Below are positions 42,693 through 53,500 of a DNA stretch of 64,000 nucleotides, piece after piece. The translations under genes and the position numbers were made by a program. Within the stretch, counting starts at the first letter, position 1; each line of letters begins with the position of its first letter. The stretch comes from JAVKBW01 sp040222995. GTDB taxonomy: Bacteria; Pseudomonadota; Alphaproteobacteria; UBA8366; Aestuariispiraceae. The DNA is taken from assembly GCA_040222995.1 (NCBI GenBank), contig JAVKBW010000019.1:186001-250000 (forward strand), given 5' to 3'. A model generated the notes under the pieces. The model searched no databases. It saw only the letters and a list, made by a program, of their open reading frames with translations, and was not told the origin of the DNA.

Positions 42693-43556
42693 CTATTGAG
42701 CCGGTGGCAGATTGGAGACCGCGTCTTCAACGTCCTTGAAGCTTGGTCGTACGTGAGACATCAGTGTCTTGCGCGCAAATTCCACCGATACGGCGGGGGC
42801 ATAGCCCTGCAGGTGTGCCACAAGACCCGCTTTCATGCAGCTCATATAGGTAGACTCTTCTTCCATGATCAGCTTGGCCGCGCTCGCCAGCGGCGCGAAC
42901 CAGCCGTAACAGAGCAAAATCCCGAGGAATGTACCAACAAGCGCGCCGGCAATCAGGCCGCCAAGAACTTCCGGCGGCTCGCTGATCGACCCCATGGTTT
43001 TGATAACGCCAAGCACGGCGGCGACGATGCCCAGCGCTGGAAAGCTTTCCGCCAGGTTGGTGAGCGCGTGGCCGTAGGCGTGGTCTTCCTGATGGTGAAC
43101 GTCCAGTTCCTGTTCCATCAGGTTCTCGATTTCGTGCGGGTTATCCGACCCCAGGGTCATCAGACGCACGTAGTCACAGAAGAAATCGGTTGCATGGTGG
43201 TCGCTGTGGAACTTCGGAAACTCCTTGAAAAGCGAGCTGTCATGTGGATTTTCGACATGCTGCTCCAGCGCCAGGGCGCCTTTCTGTTTCATCAGCTTGA
43301 AAACCTGATACTGCATCGTCAGCAATTCCAGATAATCGGCTTTTTTGTATTTCGACCCCTTGAATACCCCGGCCATCTTGCCGAAAGCGCCTTTGACGAC
43401 TTTCATCGGGTTACTGACGATAAAGGCCGAGATGCCGGCGCCGAAAATAATGACGACTTCGAACGGCTGGTTCAGCACCGCGAGCTTCCCGCCCATGGCG
43501 ACATAACTGCCAATCACACACGCCACGACGGCGATCATGCCGATGATTGCAAACAT
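42693..43556 (-). CDS. motA: flagellar motor stator protein MotA
   Basis: The 287-aa protein has four transmembrane segments. Typical segments are GMIAVVACVIGSYVAMGGKL, the cytoplasmic LETMQYQ-like LTMQYQVFKLMKQKG loop, and ESFPALGIVAAVLGVIKTM. The last transmembrane block is ALVGTFLGILLCYGWFAPLA. It forms the proton channel with MotB. It is the first gene of the motA-motB-motB-flavoprotein set. No other flagellar genes are in the window. Confidence 0.93.
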   Translation of the reverse strand: MFAIIGMIAVVACVIGSYVAMGGKLAVLNQPFEVVIIFGAGISAFIVSNPMKVVKGAFGKMAGVFKGSKYKKADYLELLTMQYQVFKLMKQKGALALEQHVENPHDSSLFKEFPKFHSDHHATDFFCDYVRLMTLGSDNPHEIENLMEQELDVHHQEDHAYGHALTNLAESFPALGIVAAVLGVIKTMGSISEPPEVLGGLIAGALVGTFLGILLCYGWFAPLASAAKLIMEEESTYMSCMKAGLVAHLQGYAPAVSVEFARKTLMSHVRPSFKDVEDAVSNLPPAQ

Positions 43557-43669
43557 TCGTGTCCCTCAACCCTCTCAGCGAAGTCGTACGGGTGACAAGA
43601 TACTGACAACAAACCCGTTTCGTCCATGCCCAATCCGTACTTTGACGGAATTGTGTGGCGTTGATACGC

Positions 43670-44419
43670 CTACATCTGCCACAGGAGCAGCCGGGTCTTA
43701 CGGGAGTCCGGCACATCTATGACCCGGTCGGGCTGGTTGCCGGGAACGCCGAAGCTGTTGCTAACAAACAAAGACCCGGGCCGCATCTCCATTTTGGCCT
43801 TGGCGAAGAGGTCGGTCATCGGCTCGGGCGAAAGAAAGCAATAGACGAAATCATATGTCGACAAATCAACATCCCATAGCGATCGGAAATTGACGGTTCC
43901 TGCGCTTCCGACCCGCAATTTCGAAAAAAAATAGGGAATCGGTGCTGTTTCAACGCCGAAACAACGGCATTGCAGCCGAGCCTTTCCAATTGCGACAAGG
44001 GTGCCGCCAAGCCCGCAACCGAGGTCGATGAATCGGACATCCCTGTCTTGCGGCACGAGGTCGATTAATGCCGCCCGGGTTTTGGCATTCGAAAGATAGA
44101 GCGGCACGCGGTCGCTGCCGACATTCCGGAAGACCAGCAGGGTCACGCCGAAGGCGGCCAGATAGATCCAGGCGGGGGCGTCGAAAAACAGCGCGGCCAG
44201 CACGGCGAACGGAATGGCGATATTGATCGGAATCCACCAGCGGTCGAGTCCGAGCAGATAACCGGCTGAGCCGGCGCAGAGGCCGTGGATTGCCGCAAGC
44301 AGCCATGGCGGGACATGAACCAGATAGACGCGGCCGGCAACCTGCGCGACGGCGAGGGTAACAAGCAGGGCCGCCAGATGCGCCAGCAGCGCGCGAAAGA
44401 CAGGGCGGTGCAGCATCAA
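43670..44419 (-). CDS. membrane-anchored class I methyltransferase-like protein (larger family member)
   Basis: The 249-aa protein has about four transmembrane segments in residues 10-105, then a SAM-type domain with FIDLGCGLGGTLVAIGKA, GVETAPIPYFFSKLR, DFVYCFLSPEPMTDL and SLFVSNSFGVPGNQP. The C-terminal domain parallels the single-helix protein at 22626-23171. It is on the same strand as the upstream penicillin acylase, 33 bases away. Substrate is unknown; a membrane or protein substrate is suggested by the anchor. Confidence 0.7.
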   Translation of the reverse strand: MMLHRPVFRALLAHLAALLVTLAVAQVAGRVYLVHVPPWLLAAIHGLCAGSAGYLLGLDRWWIPINIAIPFAVLAALFFDAPAWIYLAAFGVTLLVFRNVGSDRVPLYLSNAKTRAALIDLVPQDRDVRFIDLGCGLGGTLVAIGKARLQCRCFGVETAPIPYFFSKLRVGSAGTVNFRSLWDVDLSTYDFVYCFLSPEPMTDLFAKAKMEMRPGSLFVSNSFGVPGNQPDRVIDVPDSRKTRLLLWQM

Positions 44420-44452
44420 CAGCCTTTCGATCTGTTCGATATCGGTTTGGGC

Positions 44453-46804
44453 TTAGCCCGGCGTGAGAACAAACCGGTCACCGGCGGGCTGTTCCGACGT
44501 ATCCTCGCTGTCGGGCAGACGGAAGTAAACGCCGTCGCGCCAGTCGGTCAACATATCGCCGTAGTGCGGTGACAGAAAATGTCCGGATTGCCCGCCGGCC
44601 ATCGAGAACAGGCTGAGATCGAGATCGGAAAGGTCGTACACGGCGCGGTAGCCTGCGCCATGCAAATGTTGAAACGGGGCATCGCCGGACGCACGCGTCT
44701 GCCCGCGATTGACGGTGTGGTCGCCGCCGTCCGTTTCGATCTGCAGATTGGCCAGTGCCCCCAGACCCGGCAGCCGGCCCAGAAAACGATGATCGAACCG
44801 GGCGACATGCGCATCGCCCCACCGCCATTCCGACGGATCGTCGCCATAGCGCTCGGAAAGCCAGACCGTTGCTTCATCCAGGGCTTTGAGCGCCTGTGAG
44901 TCGCAGTCTTCCAATACCTGAGTGTCGATGTCGTCGCACCAGTCATGGCGGGTTTCGAGTGCATTGTAGGCAAACACTTCTCGTTCCCGCCAATACTGCG
45001 GAAGTGCACCCTTCAGTTCATCGGCGGCCAGGATCGGGATCAGCCGGTCGAGCCAGGCGTAGTAGATCAAAGGCGCGGCCATGGAGCGGTCCATGGAATG
45101 GTCCCAGCCACGCACGGTTGCCAGTGAGGCCTGTGACAGGGTTGATTCCGGTTCAAGGCGCGTCAGAAACGGTGTCAGGCTGGCGGCGGCCGGCGACACG
45201 ATGTCCTGCTGCCATTCAGTCGATTGCGGCACTGGCGATGCCGGCGTTTCGCCGATCAGTTGGTCCAATCGCATGGATCTGAATCCGGGCGGCCACTGGG
45301 CGGCGATCAGATGCGGGTAACTTTCGTCGACCAGTCGGTGATTGGCGCTGATGATCTGGCCGCTTTCCGGATTGAAGATCTGCGGCAGATGGTCGAAATC
45401 CAGAAAGCCGGTCCAGTCGTAGCTGCCGGAAGCCCCGTCGACCGGCACAAGCCCGTTGCCGTTGGCGCGGACGGGGATGGCGCCGGCTGCGACCAGCCCG
45501 ATCGTGCCGTCGACATCGGCATAGTGAATGTTCTGAACCGGAGCCACATACAGCCGCAGAGCGTCGATGAAAGATTGTCTGTCTGTTGCCCGATTGACCC
45601 TGAAAAGCGCTTCCGCCGTGGTGTCGTCGCCACGCAGGCCGGTAAAGGCAAGGGCGGTGGCCGTATTCGCCGGACCAGGCTCGTCGGACAGGTCGGAAAC
45701 GAGCGGCCCGTGATGGGTCATCCGCACCAACTGCGTTACGTCATCGCCGAACCGCACCTTGATGGTTTCGGGGATGACGGTGATGTCCTTCCATCCTTCC
45801 TGTGTGCGGTATTGCCTGCCATCCTCGCTGAGCGTTTCCACAAACAGGTCCTGGGTGTCGGCATATGTTGTTGTCATGCCCCATGCGATCCTGCCGTTAT
45901 GGCCGAGAATATGAAACGGAACCCCGGGAACGGTTGCGCCGGCCAGTGTCAGGGTCGGCGTTTCGATCCGCGCCAGATACCATAGGTTCGGTGCGCTGAA
46001 GCCAAGATGCGGGTCATTCGCCAGGATCGGTTTCCCCATCATCGTCCGCTCGCCGCTCAGAACCCAGGCATTCGACGCGCCGCGCGACTGCAGGATTTCC
46101 GGTACGTCGGGAACGCTGCGTGCGGCGGTAGATACGGATTTCGGGATGGTTACGGGAATTGCGGGCGCGTCCGGCAGGAAGTCGGCAAGTTGTTCGTCAG
46201 TCAGAACCTCCGAAAGACGGGCGCGCAATCGTTCGTCACGCTGGTTGGTCGACAGTTGAAACGCCATCAACCGCCCCCAGACCAGTGAATCGGCGGCAGT
46301 CCACGGTTCCGGATCGTGGAACAGTAACTGGAATTCCGGCGGCAGGGGATCGGGCCGGTGAGAAAGATAGGCGTTTACACCCGAAACATAAGCGTCCAGC
46401 ACGGCTCTGGCGTCGTCGGACAGCGTGTCGACTTGCGCCTGCGCCAGCGGGTATAGACCCAGGGTTCTGATGTACCGGTCAAATCCCAGACCGCTGCTGC
46501 CTATTAGTTCCGCCAGCCGACCCGCACCGATCCGCCGGGTCATCTCCATCTGCCATAGTCGGTCCTGTGCATGGATATAACCCAGTGTGCGATAGGCATC
46601 CGATTGCGACTCTGCCTTAATTGTGGGTATGCCATTGTTGTTGCGGTCAACGGAAACGGGTGCGTCCAGACCGGGCAGGGATGCGGTTCCCGACCATTGC
46701 GGTACGCCGCGATAGAACTGGATGGTGAAATACCCGCAGAGACCGATAAAAAGAATGAGAAGAGTCATGACGAACCAGATGACAAAGCGTATTGTCCGCA
46801 CCAT
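44453..46804 (-). CDS. penicillin acylase family Ntn-hydrolase
   Basis: The 783-aa precursor has a signal anchor (VIWFVMTLLILFIGLCGYF). The alpha-chain region contains GYIHAQDRLWQMEMTRRIGAGRLAEL. The autocleavage site with N-terminal Ser nucleophile is about residue 245 in SRGASNAWVLSG. The beta chain has ANDPHLGFSAPNLWYL and HILGHNGRIAWGMTTTYAD. Such periplasmic enzymes cleave amides, including acyl-homoserine lactones, and the natural substrate here is unknown. It is divergent from the decarboxylase gene with 56 bases between starts. Confidence 0.88.
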   Translation of the reverse strand: MVRTIRFVIWFVMTLLILFIGLCGYFTIQFYRGVPQWSGTASLPGLDAPVSVDRNNNGIPTIKAESQSDAYRTLGYIHAQDRLWQMEMTRRIGAGRLAELIGSSGLGFDRYIRTLGLYPLAQAQVDTLSDDARAVLDAYVSGVNAYLSHRPDPLPPEFQLLFHDPEPWTAADSLVWGRLMAFQLSTNQRDERLRARLSEVLTDEQLADFLPDAPAIPVTIPKSVSTAARSVPDVPEILQSRGASNAWVLSGERTMMGKPILANDPHLGFSAPNLWYLARIETPTLTLAGATVPGVPFHILGHNGRIAWGMTTTYADTQDLFVETLSEDGRQYRTQEGWKDITVIPETIKVRFGDDVTQLVRMTHHGPLVSDLSDEPGPANTATALAFTGLRGDDTTAEALFRVNRATDRQSFIDALRLYVAPVQNIHYADVDGTIGLVAAGAIPVRANGNGLVPVDGASGSYDWTGFLDFDHLPQIFNPESGQIISANHRLVDESYPHLIAAQWPPGFRSMRLDQLIGETPASPVPQSTEWQQDIVSPAAASLTPFLTRLEPESTLSQASLATVRGWDHSMDRSMAAPLIYYAWLDRLIPILAADELKGALPQYWREREVFAYNALETRHDWCDDIDTQVLEDCDSQALKALDEATVWLSERYGDDPSEWRWGDAHVARFDHRFLGRLPGLGALANLQIETDGGDHTVNRGQTRASGDAPFQHLHGAGYRAVYDLSDLDLSLFSMAGGQSGHFLSPHYGDMLTDWRDGVYFRLPDSEDTSEQPAGDRFVLTPG

Positions 46805-46860
46805 TCTTAAGTCTTCCGGTTATTTGCAACAGATTACGCCTGAAAGGCTGTAGCAGCGCC

Positions 46861-48048
46861 ATGAAGTTACGACACTTCGCCTCCGTTGACGATATGATTG
46901 CCACGCTTCGGCCTGACAACCCCGTGTATTGCCTCAGACCGAAAGAACTGGCGCGCAGCGCGGCCCATTTTCTCGATCTGTTTCCGGGGCGGGTTCTTTA
47001 CGCCGTGAAATGCAACCCGCATCCCGAAATTCTGAAAGCGTTCTACAAGGCCGGCATTCGTCATTTCGATACGGCGTCGCTGACCGAAATCGCCACTATC
47101 CGCGAACTTTTTGCCGATGCGGATTGCTATTTCATGCATCCGGTTAAATCGCGCAGGGCCATCAGGACGGCGCATGACGTCTACCGCGTCGATCACTATG
47201 TGATCGACCATGAAAAGGAATTGCAGAAACTCGTCGACGTGACCGGCGGCGGCGATGGACGGGTCGTGATCGTTCGTATCAAGACACCGCAGCACGATGC
47301 GGCCTTCAAGCTGTCCGAAAAGTTCGGCATCGAACCGGAAGGCGCTGTCGATTTGCTGACGAAAGTCTCGCAGGCCGGTTTCCAGACCGGGTTGGCCTTT
47401 CATGTAGGGTCGCAGATCAGAACGCCACAGGCCTTTGTCGAAGCCTTGCAGGTGGTGAAGGACATCGCTGACAAGGCGAAGGTTAATCTGCACTATCTGG
47501 ATGTCGGCGGCGGTTTCCCGGCGGCCTATGTCGGCGAGGACGCAGACGGGCTGGAAACTTTCGTGCGGGCGATCCGCGTGGCGCGTGACAAGGTTAAACT
47601 GCGCGGCGACTGCACGTTGATGTGTGAACCGGGCAGGGCCATGGTGGCGAGCGGTGTGTCGGTTGTCGCCCAGGTGCATCTGCGCAAGGACAATGCGCTG
47701 TATCTCAACGATGGCATCTACCACAGCCTGGGCGAGGCACTGCAGGTCGGGCTTCAATACCCGATGCGAGGCATTCGCCTGAACGGAAAACTGTCCGGTA
47801 AAACCCTGCCGTTCAGGATGTTCGGACCGACCTGCGATTCGACGGATGTGCTGCCCTATACCGTCGATCTCCCGGAGGATATCGAAGAAGGCGACTGGAT
47901 AGAGATCGGTCAGATGGGGGCTTACACGAATTCCATGACGACGCGGTTTAACGGCTTTTTCGCTGAAACCTACGTCACGGTCGACACGCCGCCATTGACG
48001 CCGATTTTCAACCGCGAAAAGAACGGCTCGGCGGTGGAGCTGGTTTGA
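46861..48048 (+). CDS. ornithine/diaminopimelate-type PLP decarboxylase (alanine racemase fold III)
   Basis: The protein is 395 aa. The PLP Lys is K50 in YAVKCNPHPEIL. Other family blocks are GFQTGLAFHVGSQ, LDVGGGFPAAY, CEPGRAMVASG and the active-site Cys loop GPTCDSTDVL. The last one is typical of ornithine/lysine decarboxylases rather than LysA. The product would be putrescine or cadaverine. The start is ATG 46861, preceded by GAAAGG; the longer frame overlaps the acylase promoter. Confidence 0.87.
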   Translation: MKLRHFASVDDMIATLRPDNPVYCLRPKELARSAAHFLDLFPGRVLYAVKCNPHPEILKAFYKAGIRHFDTASLTEIATIRELFADADCYFMHPVKSRRAIRTAHDVYRVDHYVIDHEKELQKLVDVTGGGDGRVVIVRIKTPQHDAAFKLSEKFGIEPEGAVDLLTKVSQAGFQTGLAFHVGSQIRTPQAFVEALQVVKDIADKAKVNLHYLDVGGGFPAAYVGEDADGLETFVRAIRVARDKVKLRGDCTLMCEPGRAMVASGVSVVAQVHLRKDNALYLNDGIYHSLGEALQVGLQYPMRGIRLNGKLSGKTLPFRMFGPTCDSTDVLPYTVDLPEDIEEGDWIEIGQMGAYTNSMTTRFNGFFAETYVTVDTPPLTPIFNREKNGSAVELV

Positions 48049-48076
48049 TGGACTGCTGGACCGAAAGGTATTCGGG

Positions 48077-48949
48077 ATGACCGATACGCCCTTGCTAGGC
48101 CAGGTGCAGTGCCTCAGCACGGCCGGCTTTCACAGCATGGCGTACTGGATGTGGCATTGCGACGCCGTTACGGGGGAAGACGGGGTTTTTCCGGTCGTTT
48201 GCGCGCATGGCCTGACAAGGAACGGGCGCGATTTCGACGATCTCGCCCGCAGCCTTTCCCAGACCAGACCGGTCGTATGTCCCGATACTGCAGGGCGCGG
48301 CGAAAGCGAATGGCTGCGCGATCCGGCGCTTTACACGGTGCCGCACTATGCTGCCGATATGACGACCCTGATCGCGCGCTTGGATACCGAGGCGGTCGAC
48401 TGGGTCGGTACATCGATGGGTGGCCTGATCGGCATGGTTCTGGCCGCGATGCCGGGCACACCAATCCGGCGGTTGATCGTGAACGATATCGGTCCTGTCA
48501 TTCCCCAGGCGGCATTGGACCGTATCGGCGATTACCTTGGGATAGAGTGGGTATACGACAGCTTCGACGAAGCGGTGCAGCATACCAAAACCGTGCATGC
48601 GCCGTTTGGCGATCTGACCGAAGAACAGTGGCGTCATCTGGCGAATCACGGGTTTCGCAAACGCGATGACGGAAAGTATGTGCCCAATCACGACCGCCGT
48701 CTTGGAGAGGCTTTCAAAAGCCTGAAAGAGGAGGATATCGACCTCTGGACGCTGTTCGAGGCGATAGAATGTCCGGTGCTGGTCGTTCGTGGCGCGGAGT
48801 CGGACCTGCTGACGGCGCCGATCGCCGATGCAATGGTCGAACGGGGTAAGGACGTACGCGTGGTCACGTTTGACGGGTGCGGTCACGCACCGCCCTTCAT
48901 GGCCGATGACCAGATAGACACGGTTCAGAGTTTCTTTGCAGACGACTGA
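48077..48949 (+). CDS. alpha/beta hydrolase
   Basis: The 290-aa protein has the oxyanion segment VVCAHGLTRNGRDFDDLA, nucleophile elbow GTSMGGLIGM, acid in VVRGAESDLLT and His in DGCGHAPPF. It is a carboxylesterase/hydrolase-like enzyme of unknown substrate. It follows the decarboxylase by 28 bases and overlaps the next hydrolase gene by 14, so the three probably form one operon. Confidence 0.85.
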   Translation: MTDTPLLGQVQCLSTAGFHSMAYWMWHCDAVTGEDGVFPVVCAHGLTRNGRDFDDLARSLSQTRPVVCPDTAGRGESEWLRDPALYTVPHYAADMTTLIARLDTEAVDWVGTSMGGLIGMVLAAMPGTPIRRLIVNDIGPVIPQAALDRIGDYLGIEWVYDSFDEAVQHTKTVHAPFGDLTEEQWRHLANHGFRKRDDGKYVPNHDRRLGEAFKSLKEEDIDLWTLFEAIECPVLVVRGAESDLLTAPIADAMVERGKDVRVVTFDGCGHAPPFMADDQIDTVQSFFADD

Positions 48950-49961
48950 TCAGGCTTTATCAGCGATCCCTTTTCGGGAGCGGTTTCCGTGGTTTGGAGC
49001 CGACCTGCAGACGATCCGGAATTTCATCGTGATGGAAACCGTCGGATATGGCAGAGGAGCGCCAAATTCCGAACAGATACTGATCGACTGCAATGACGGT
49101 TCAGGCGACCGTCTGATCGCCGAAGTTTCGAAGGCCGGGACCGGGAACGCCGACCGCAGGCCATGTGTCATCATCGTTCATGGACTGACCGGTTGCGCCG
49201 GTTCGTCCTACATTCTGCGATCGGCCTGGCACTATCTGTCTCTCGGCTATGACGTGGTCAGGCTGAATCTGCGCGGGGCAGGGCCGTCGCGGCAAACCTG
49301 CAGCGGGTTCTATCATGCCGGACGTGCCGGCGATATCGATATAGCGCTGAACGGGTTGCATCGGCATGACCCGGCGATGCTTCACAACGGCTGTATTCTT
49401 ATCGGGTATTCTCTGGGCGGCAGCATGGTCTTGAACTATCTGGCGGACATGAAAAACCGGGAGGCATCGGTGATCGCGGCGGCAACCGTTTCCACCCCGA
49501 TTGACCTGTCGAGGACCAGCACGATCTTCCGGCATCCCCGAAACCGGATCTATCAGAAATGGCTGCTGCAGCGCATGAAACAGGAGGTGCTGGGCGGCCG
49601 CCTCACCCCGCAAGAACAGTTGGCGATCAAAAAATCACGCAATGTCTACGAATTCGATGACGGCTTTGTCGGCCCGCATTTCGGTTTCGGCGATGCATCG
49701 ACCTACTACAGCGAATGCAGCGCGAACCGGCGGCTGCCTGAAATAGACCGGCCGGTACTTCTCGTTCATGCCATCGACGATCCCTGGGTTCCCGTTGAAC
49801 CGTATCTGACGTTGGATTGGGAATTGCTGCCGTATGCGAAGCCTGCTCTGGTCGGCGGCGGTGGGCATGTCGGATTTCATGAATCCGGCCATAACGTGCC
49901 CTGGCACGATCGATATATCGGATCCTGGCTGGAGTCCGATATTGCGCTGAACCGCGAATAA
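48936..49961 (+). CDS. YheT-family alpha/beta hydrolase
   Basis: The 341-aa protein begins with the family-typical FPWFGADLQTI. It then has VHGLTGCAGSSYI, the nucleophile elbow IGYSLGGSMVLNYL, acid in HAIDDPWVP and His in VGGGGHVGFHE. YheT proteins are lipase-like with poorly defined substrates. The start is TTG at 48936, inside the preceding gene; no ATG/GTG occurs before the conserved FPWFG block, so this start is needed. Confidence 0.82.
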   Translation: MQTTDQALSAIPFRERFPWFGADLQTIRNFIVMETVGYGRGAPNSEQILIDCNDGSGDRLIAEVSKAGTGNADRRPCVIIVHGLTGCAGSSYILRSAWHYLSLGYDVVRLNLRGAGPSRQTCSGFYHAGRAGDIDIALNGLHRHDPAMLHNGCILIGYSLGGSMVLNYLADMKNREASVIAAATVSTPIDLSRTSTIFRHPRNRIYQKWLLQRMKQEVLGGRLTPQEQLAIKKSRNVYEFDDGFVGPHFGFGDASTYYSECSANRRLPEIDRPVLLVHAIDDPWVPVEPYLTLDWELLPYAKPALVGGGGHVGFHESGHNVPWHDRYIGSWLESDIALNRE

Positions 49962-49991
49962 GGCCATGCCGGGGTGTAAAGAGGATATGGA

Positions 49992-50504
49992 ATGAAACGA
50001 CGTCTTTTTCTGGCATCATGTGTTGGTATTGCTTTGACGGCCTCGCCTGTTCTCGCGGAAATCCTGTCGCGGGGAAAATATGGCAGTCGGCAGGCCTATT
50101 ATGATCGGGTTCTGGCATTGGTCGAAACGCTGTCCCGAACCGACCCGTCGTTTTCGAACCTTCGCGATGTCGCCGTAACGTTGAGTTCGGCCTTGCAGGA
50201 TTTTGCGTTCAACGAAGCGTCGATACGGGACGACAAGGCGCTGCCGCCGGTTGGCGGATTGCAGACCATTCAGGGTAATGAAACGGAAATTCCGGTGACG
50301 GCGCCGTCTTCACAACCCGGACCGCCACGGGATCTGGAAGACGTGCCGACCCTGTGGTTCGTCGACCGGATCAACCAGGCGCGAGACCGTACCGACGAAC
50401 TGGTTGCGCTGATCGACAGCCAGTCCGCCCTGCCGCACGATTACAATTCGGCAATCGATGACATCGTCATGCTGGTCGATACAATCAACCGGCCGCCGGA
50501 ATAG
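49992..50504 (+). CDS. small secreted protein of unknown function
   Basis: The 170-aa protein has a Sec signal peptide (MKRRLFLASCVGIALTASPV, cleavage after VLA). The mature part is mainly helical with a Pro-rich middle (VTAPSSQPGPPRDLEDVPT). No known domain was recognised. It is convergent with the giant adhesin gene, leaving 5 bases between stops. Confidence 0.6.
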   Translation: MKRRLFLASCVGIALTASPVLAEILSRGKYGSRQAYYDRVLALVETLSRTDPSFSNLRDVAVTLSSALQDFAFNEASIRDDKALPPVGGLQTIQGNETEIPVTAPSSQPGPPRDLEDVPTLWFVDRINQARDRTDELVALIDSQSALPHDYNSAIDDIVMLVDTINRPPE

Positions 50505-50509
50505 CCCTA

Positions 50510-53500
50510 TCAGACGGCGTCGGGATTGTTCGCGCCGGTATCGATAACATCATTGATATCCAGACCGGTTACGCCTTCGAGCACCGCGACGTCTTCAAAA
50601 TTGGCATCTTCGCCGGAACCGCTGGTATCGACCTGAACGACAGAATTGCCGCTATCGTCCTCTGTGATACGGACGAAATTCGATATGGCGTCGTTATCCT
50701 CGACATTGACGAGATCGGATACGTCCAGCTTGTCGCCGTCGGCGATACTGAAATCCGTAATGGTGTCGGCTGCGCCATCGAGAAGGCTGAACTTGAAGGT
50801 GTCGGCCCCGCCGCCGCCTGTCAGGTTGTCGGCGCCGCCGCCGCCGTTGATGATGTTATCGCCGCCATCGCCGATAATTGTATCGGCATGCGCAGACCCG
50901 GTGACGTTCTCGAAATTGCTGACGATATCGTTGCCATCAGCGCCGGTTACCGTTCCGTTGGCGAGATCGACGGTGACGCTGCCGGAAGCGTCTTCATACG
51001 ATACCGTATCGTTGCCGGCGCCACCGTCGAGCGTATCGTCGCCGCCACCGCCCTGGAGAACGTTATCGTTGTCGTCGCCGGTCAGGGTATCGGCATGGTC
51101 GGAACCGACCGCATTTTCGACATTGCTGATTGTATCGTTGTCCGAGCCACCGGTGACTGTGCCATTGGCAAAGTCGAGAGTGACGCCGGAATCGGCGTTC
51201 GAGAAATCGATGGTATCCGTGCCGTCGCCACCGTCGATAACGTCGTTGCCGTCATCGGCAAAGATGACATCGTCGCCGCTGCCGCCATCGATCGTATCGT
51301 CGCTGCCGAGGGTCGTGCCGACCAGTGAAATGTTGTCGAAATTCAGTTCGAGGTTTTCGGAATCCGCGGTGGCTTTATTGAGGTAGCCGCCGAGCGTGAT
51401 TTCATGCGTTCCCGGTTCAAGTGTTCCGAGGTTGAGCGTTACTGTCTGCCAGCCGCTATCGAAATCACTGCCGCCGTTCCCGTCACCCGATACCCTGGCG
51501 ACATAGTTGTTGCCGTCGGATCCCTGCAGCGAACCGTCGACGGAAACCAGCACGTCGGCGAATTCATCGCTTTCGAAATCGCTGCTGAAATTGAGCCGGT
51601 AACTGAATGTCAGAACGGTATCCGTCGTTGCATTCGCAACATTGATCGATGTTGTCCAGCCGCCGGATGCGCCGGACGTCGTGTCGCCGTCGCTGAGGCT
51701 GCCAAGTTTGACTTCAAGCGCGCCGCCGCCATCAGCGCCGTCGTTTGAATCGTACCTGCCGCTGGCGGATCCGCTGTCATTGGTGCCAAACACATTATCG
51801 GAATAGGTGAAGTCTTCGCTGAAATTGCCTGAACCGGAACTGATGCTCGCATCCAGCAACGTCACCTGTGTCGTCCCGCTGCCGCTGCCATCCGTGCGGT
51901 CGCCGTAGATTGTATCGTTACCGCTGCCGCCGGAAATCCGGTCGGAGCCGTCACCGCCGATAATCGTGTCGTCGCCATCGCCGCCGGACAGAGAATCGTC
52001 GCCCGAAGACCCTGTAATAAGATCGTCACCGGTTGTGCCGGCGATATCGACACCGGTTTGGGATGACGGATCGATATCGAGCGAAACGACATTCGTGGTT
52101 TGCGCCGTCAGACCCGTCGGGTCGGTTGCCGTCGCGGTGACAGTCAGGTCGATATCCGTGTCCTGGGTATTCGGTACGGTCATGCTTAACCCGTCCAACT
52201 GGCCAGCAGTCAAGGTCAGCACGCCATCAGACGCCGTAAACGTATCGCCTGCGGCATTGGTAAAGGTCGTTCCGTCAGGAATGTTTCCGACGGAGACGGA
52301 AAGCGTATCGTCCGCATCCGTTGCGGCAACCGACGCCGTTATGTCGAGGGGATATGTGGTGCTCGCTTCCGGACCGGCGCCGGGAACAGCCTCAGCCGAC
52401 ATAGCAACCGAATCGAAGTGCGCCTGTGCGTCGCCTGTCGTGGCAAGTTCAATGCGCAGGTTCTCGCCAAAGCCGCTGAAGTTGCTCGCGAATGTCGATC
52501 CGTCGACTACGAGCGTTGCGGTCGTAAAGGCATCGTTCACGGTGGGGAAGTCAGCTTCCGTTACTGTCCCGATCAACTGATTGCCGGCAAAGATCTTGAT
52601 CGAATACTGGACATTGTCCTGCATTTTTGAATCGCCAACATCGACGTTCAACGTATAGAGGCGGTCAGCTTCGAACGTCGCGTTCAGAGTCTGGCTTATT
52701 GCGGCGTCCTGAAGCCAGGCGGCCTGTTCGCCTTCATGAGCGCCTTCTTCCTGACTATAGGAGTCGTTATACCCTGTGGTATCCCACGCGCCGGCGACGC
52801 CGTCGCCGGATTCCACCCAACCGGCGAGATCATAGTTGTAGTCGCCATCGCCCAGTGAATCGGCTTCAAAGTTCGCGTTGGTAATGGCGATGTCGCCGAG
52901 CGGCCCGCCGGAATCGACGTTATTGACCGTGCCTTCGCCGAGTTCAACTGTCAGTTCCGGTGTGGAGGCATCCGGCATGTCGATGCTGATCGTCGATGTT
53001 GTCGTCGCCGTATCACCGCCATCGATTGAACCCGCGGTCACCTGAAGTTCGAAGTTCCCGCTGGCCTGCGGTACGGTCAGCGTCAGGCCGGCAAGCTGGT
53101 CCGGTCCGAGCGACGCCGCACCGTCGGTAATGGTGATCGTATCGCCTGCCGTATTGGTCAACACCGCGCCTTCCGGCAGGTCAGAAATGCTGATATTGGC
53201 CAGCGTTTCAGAGGCATCCGTCAGCGTTGCTGAAATCGATAGCGGTATTTCCACCATCGTTTCGCCCGGCTCGCCAATCGTTGCTTCAATTGAATTAATG
53301 AGGAAGTCGCCTTCCGTGCCGGCGCCCTGGAAGACGATCCGATCAAAGGCTGCGCCGTCGGTTGCGGTCAGCGTAATCGCGTCGTCAACGTCATCCGTTA
53401 TGCCCGTATAGGTGCCTTCGCCGACTTTTACGCCATCCTTGTAAAGTTCGTATTTTGCTGTCTCGTTCGATGCCAGCCAGGAGAATGCGACGTCGACGGA

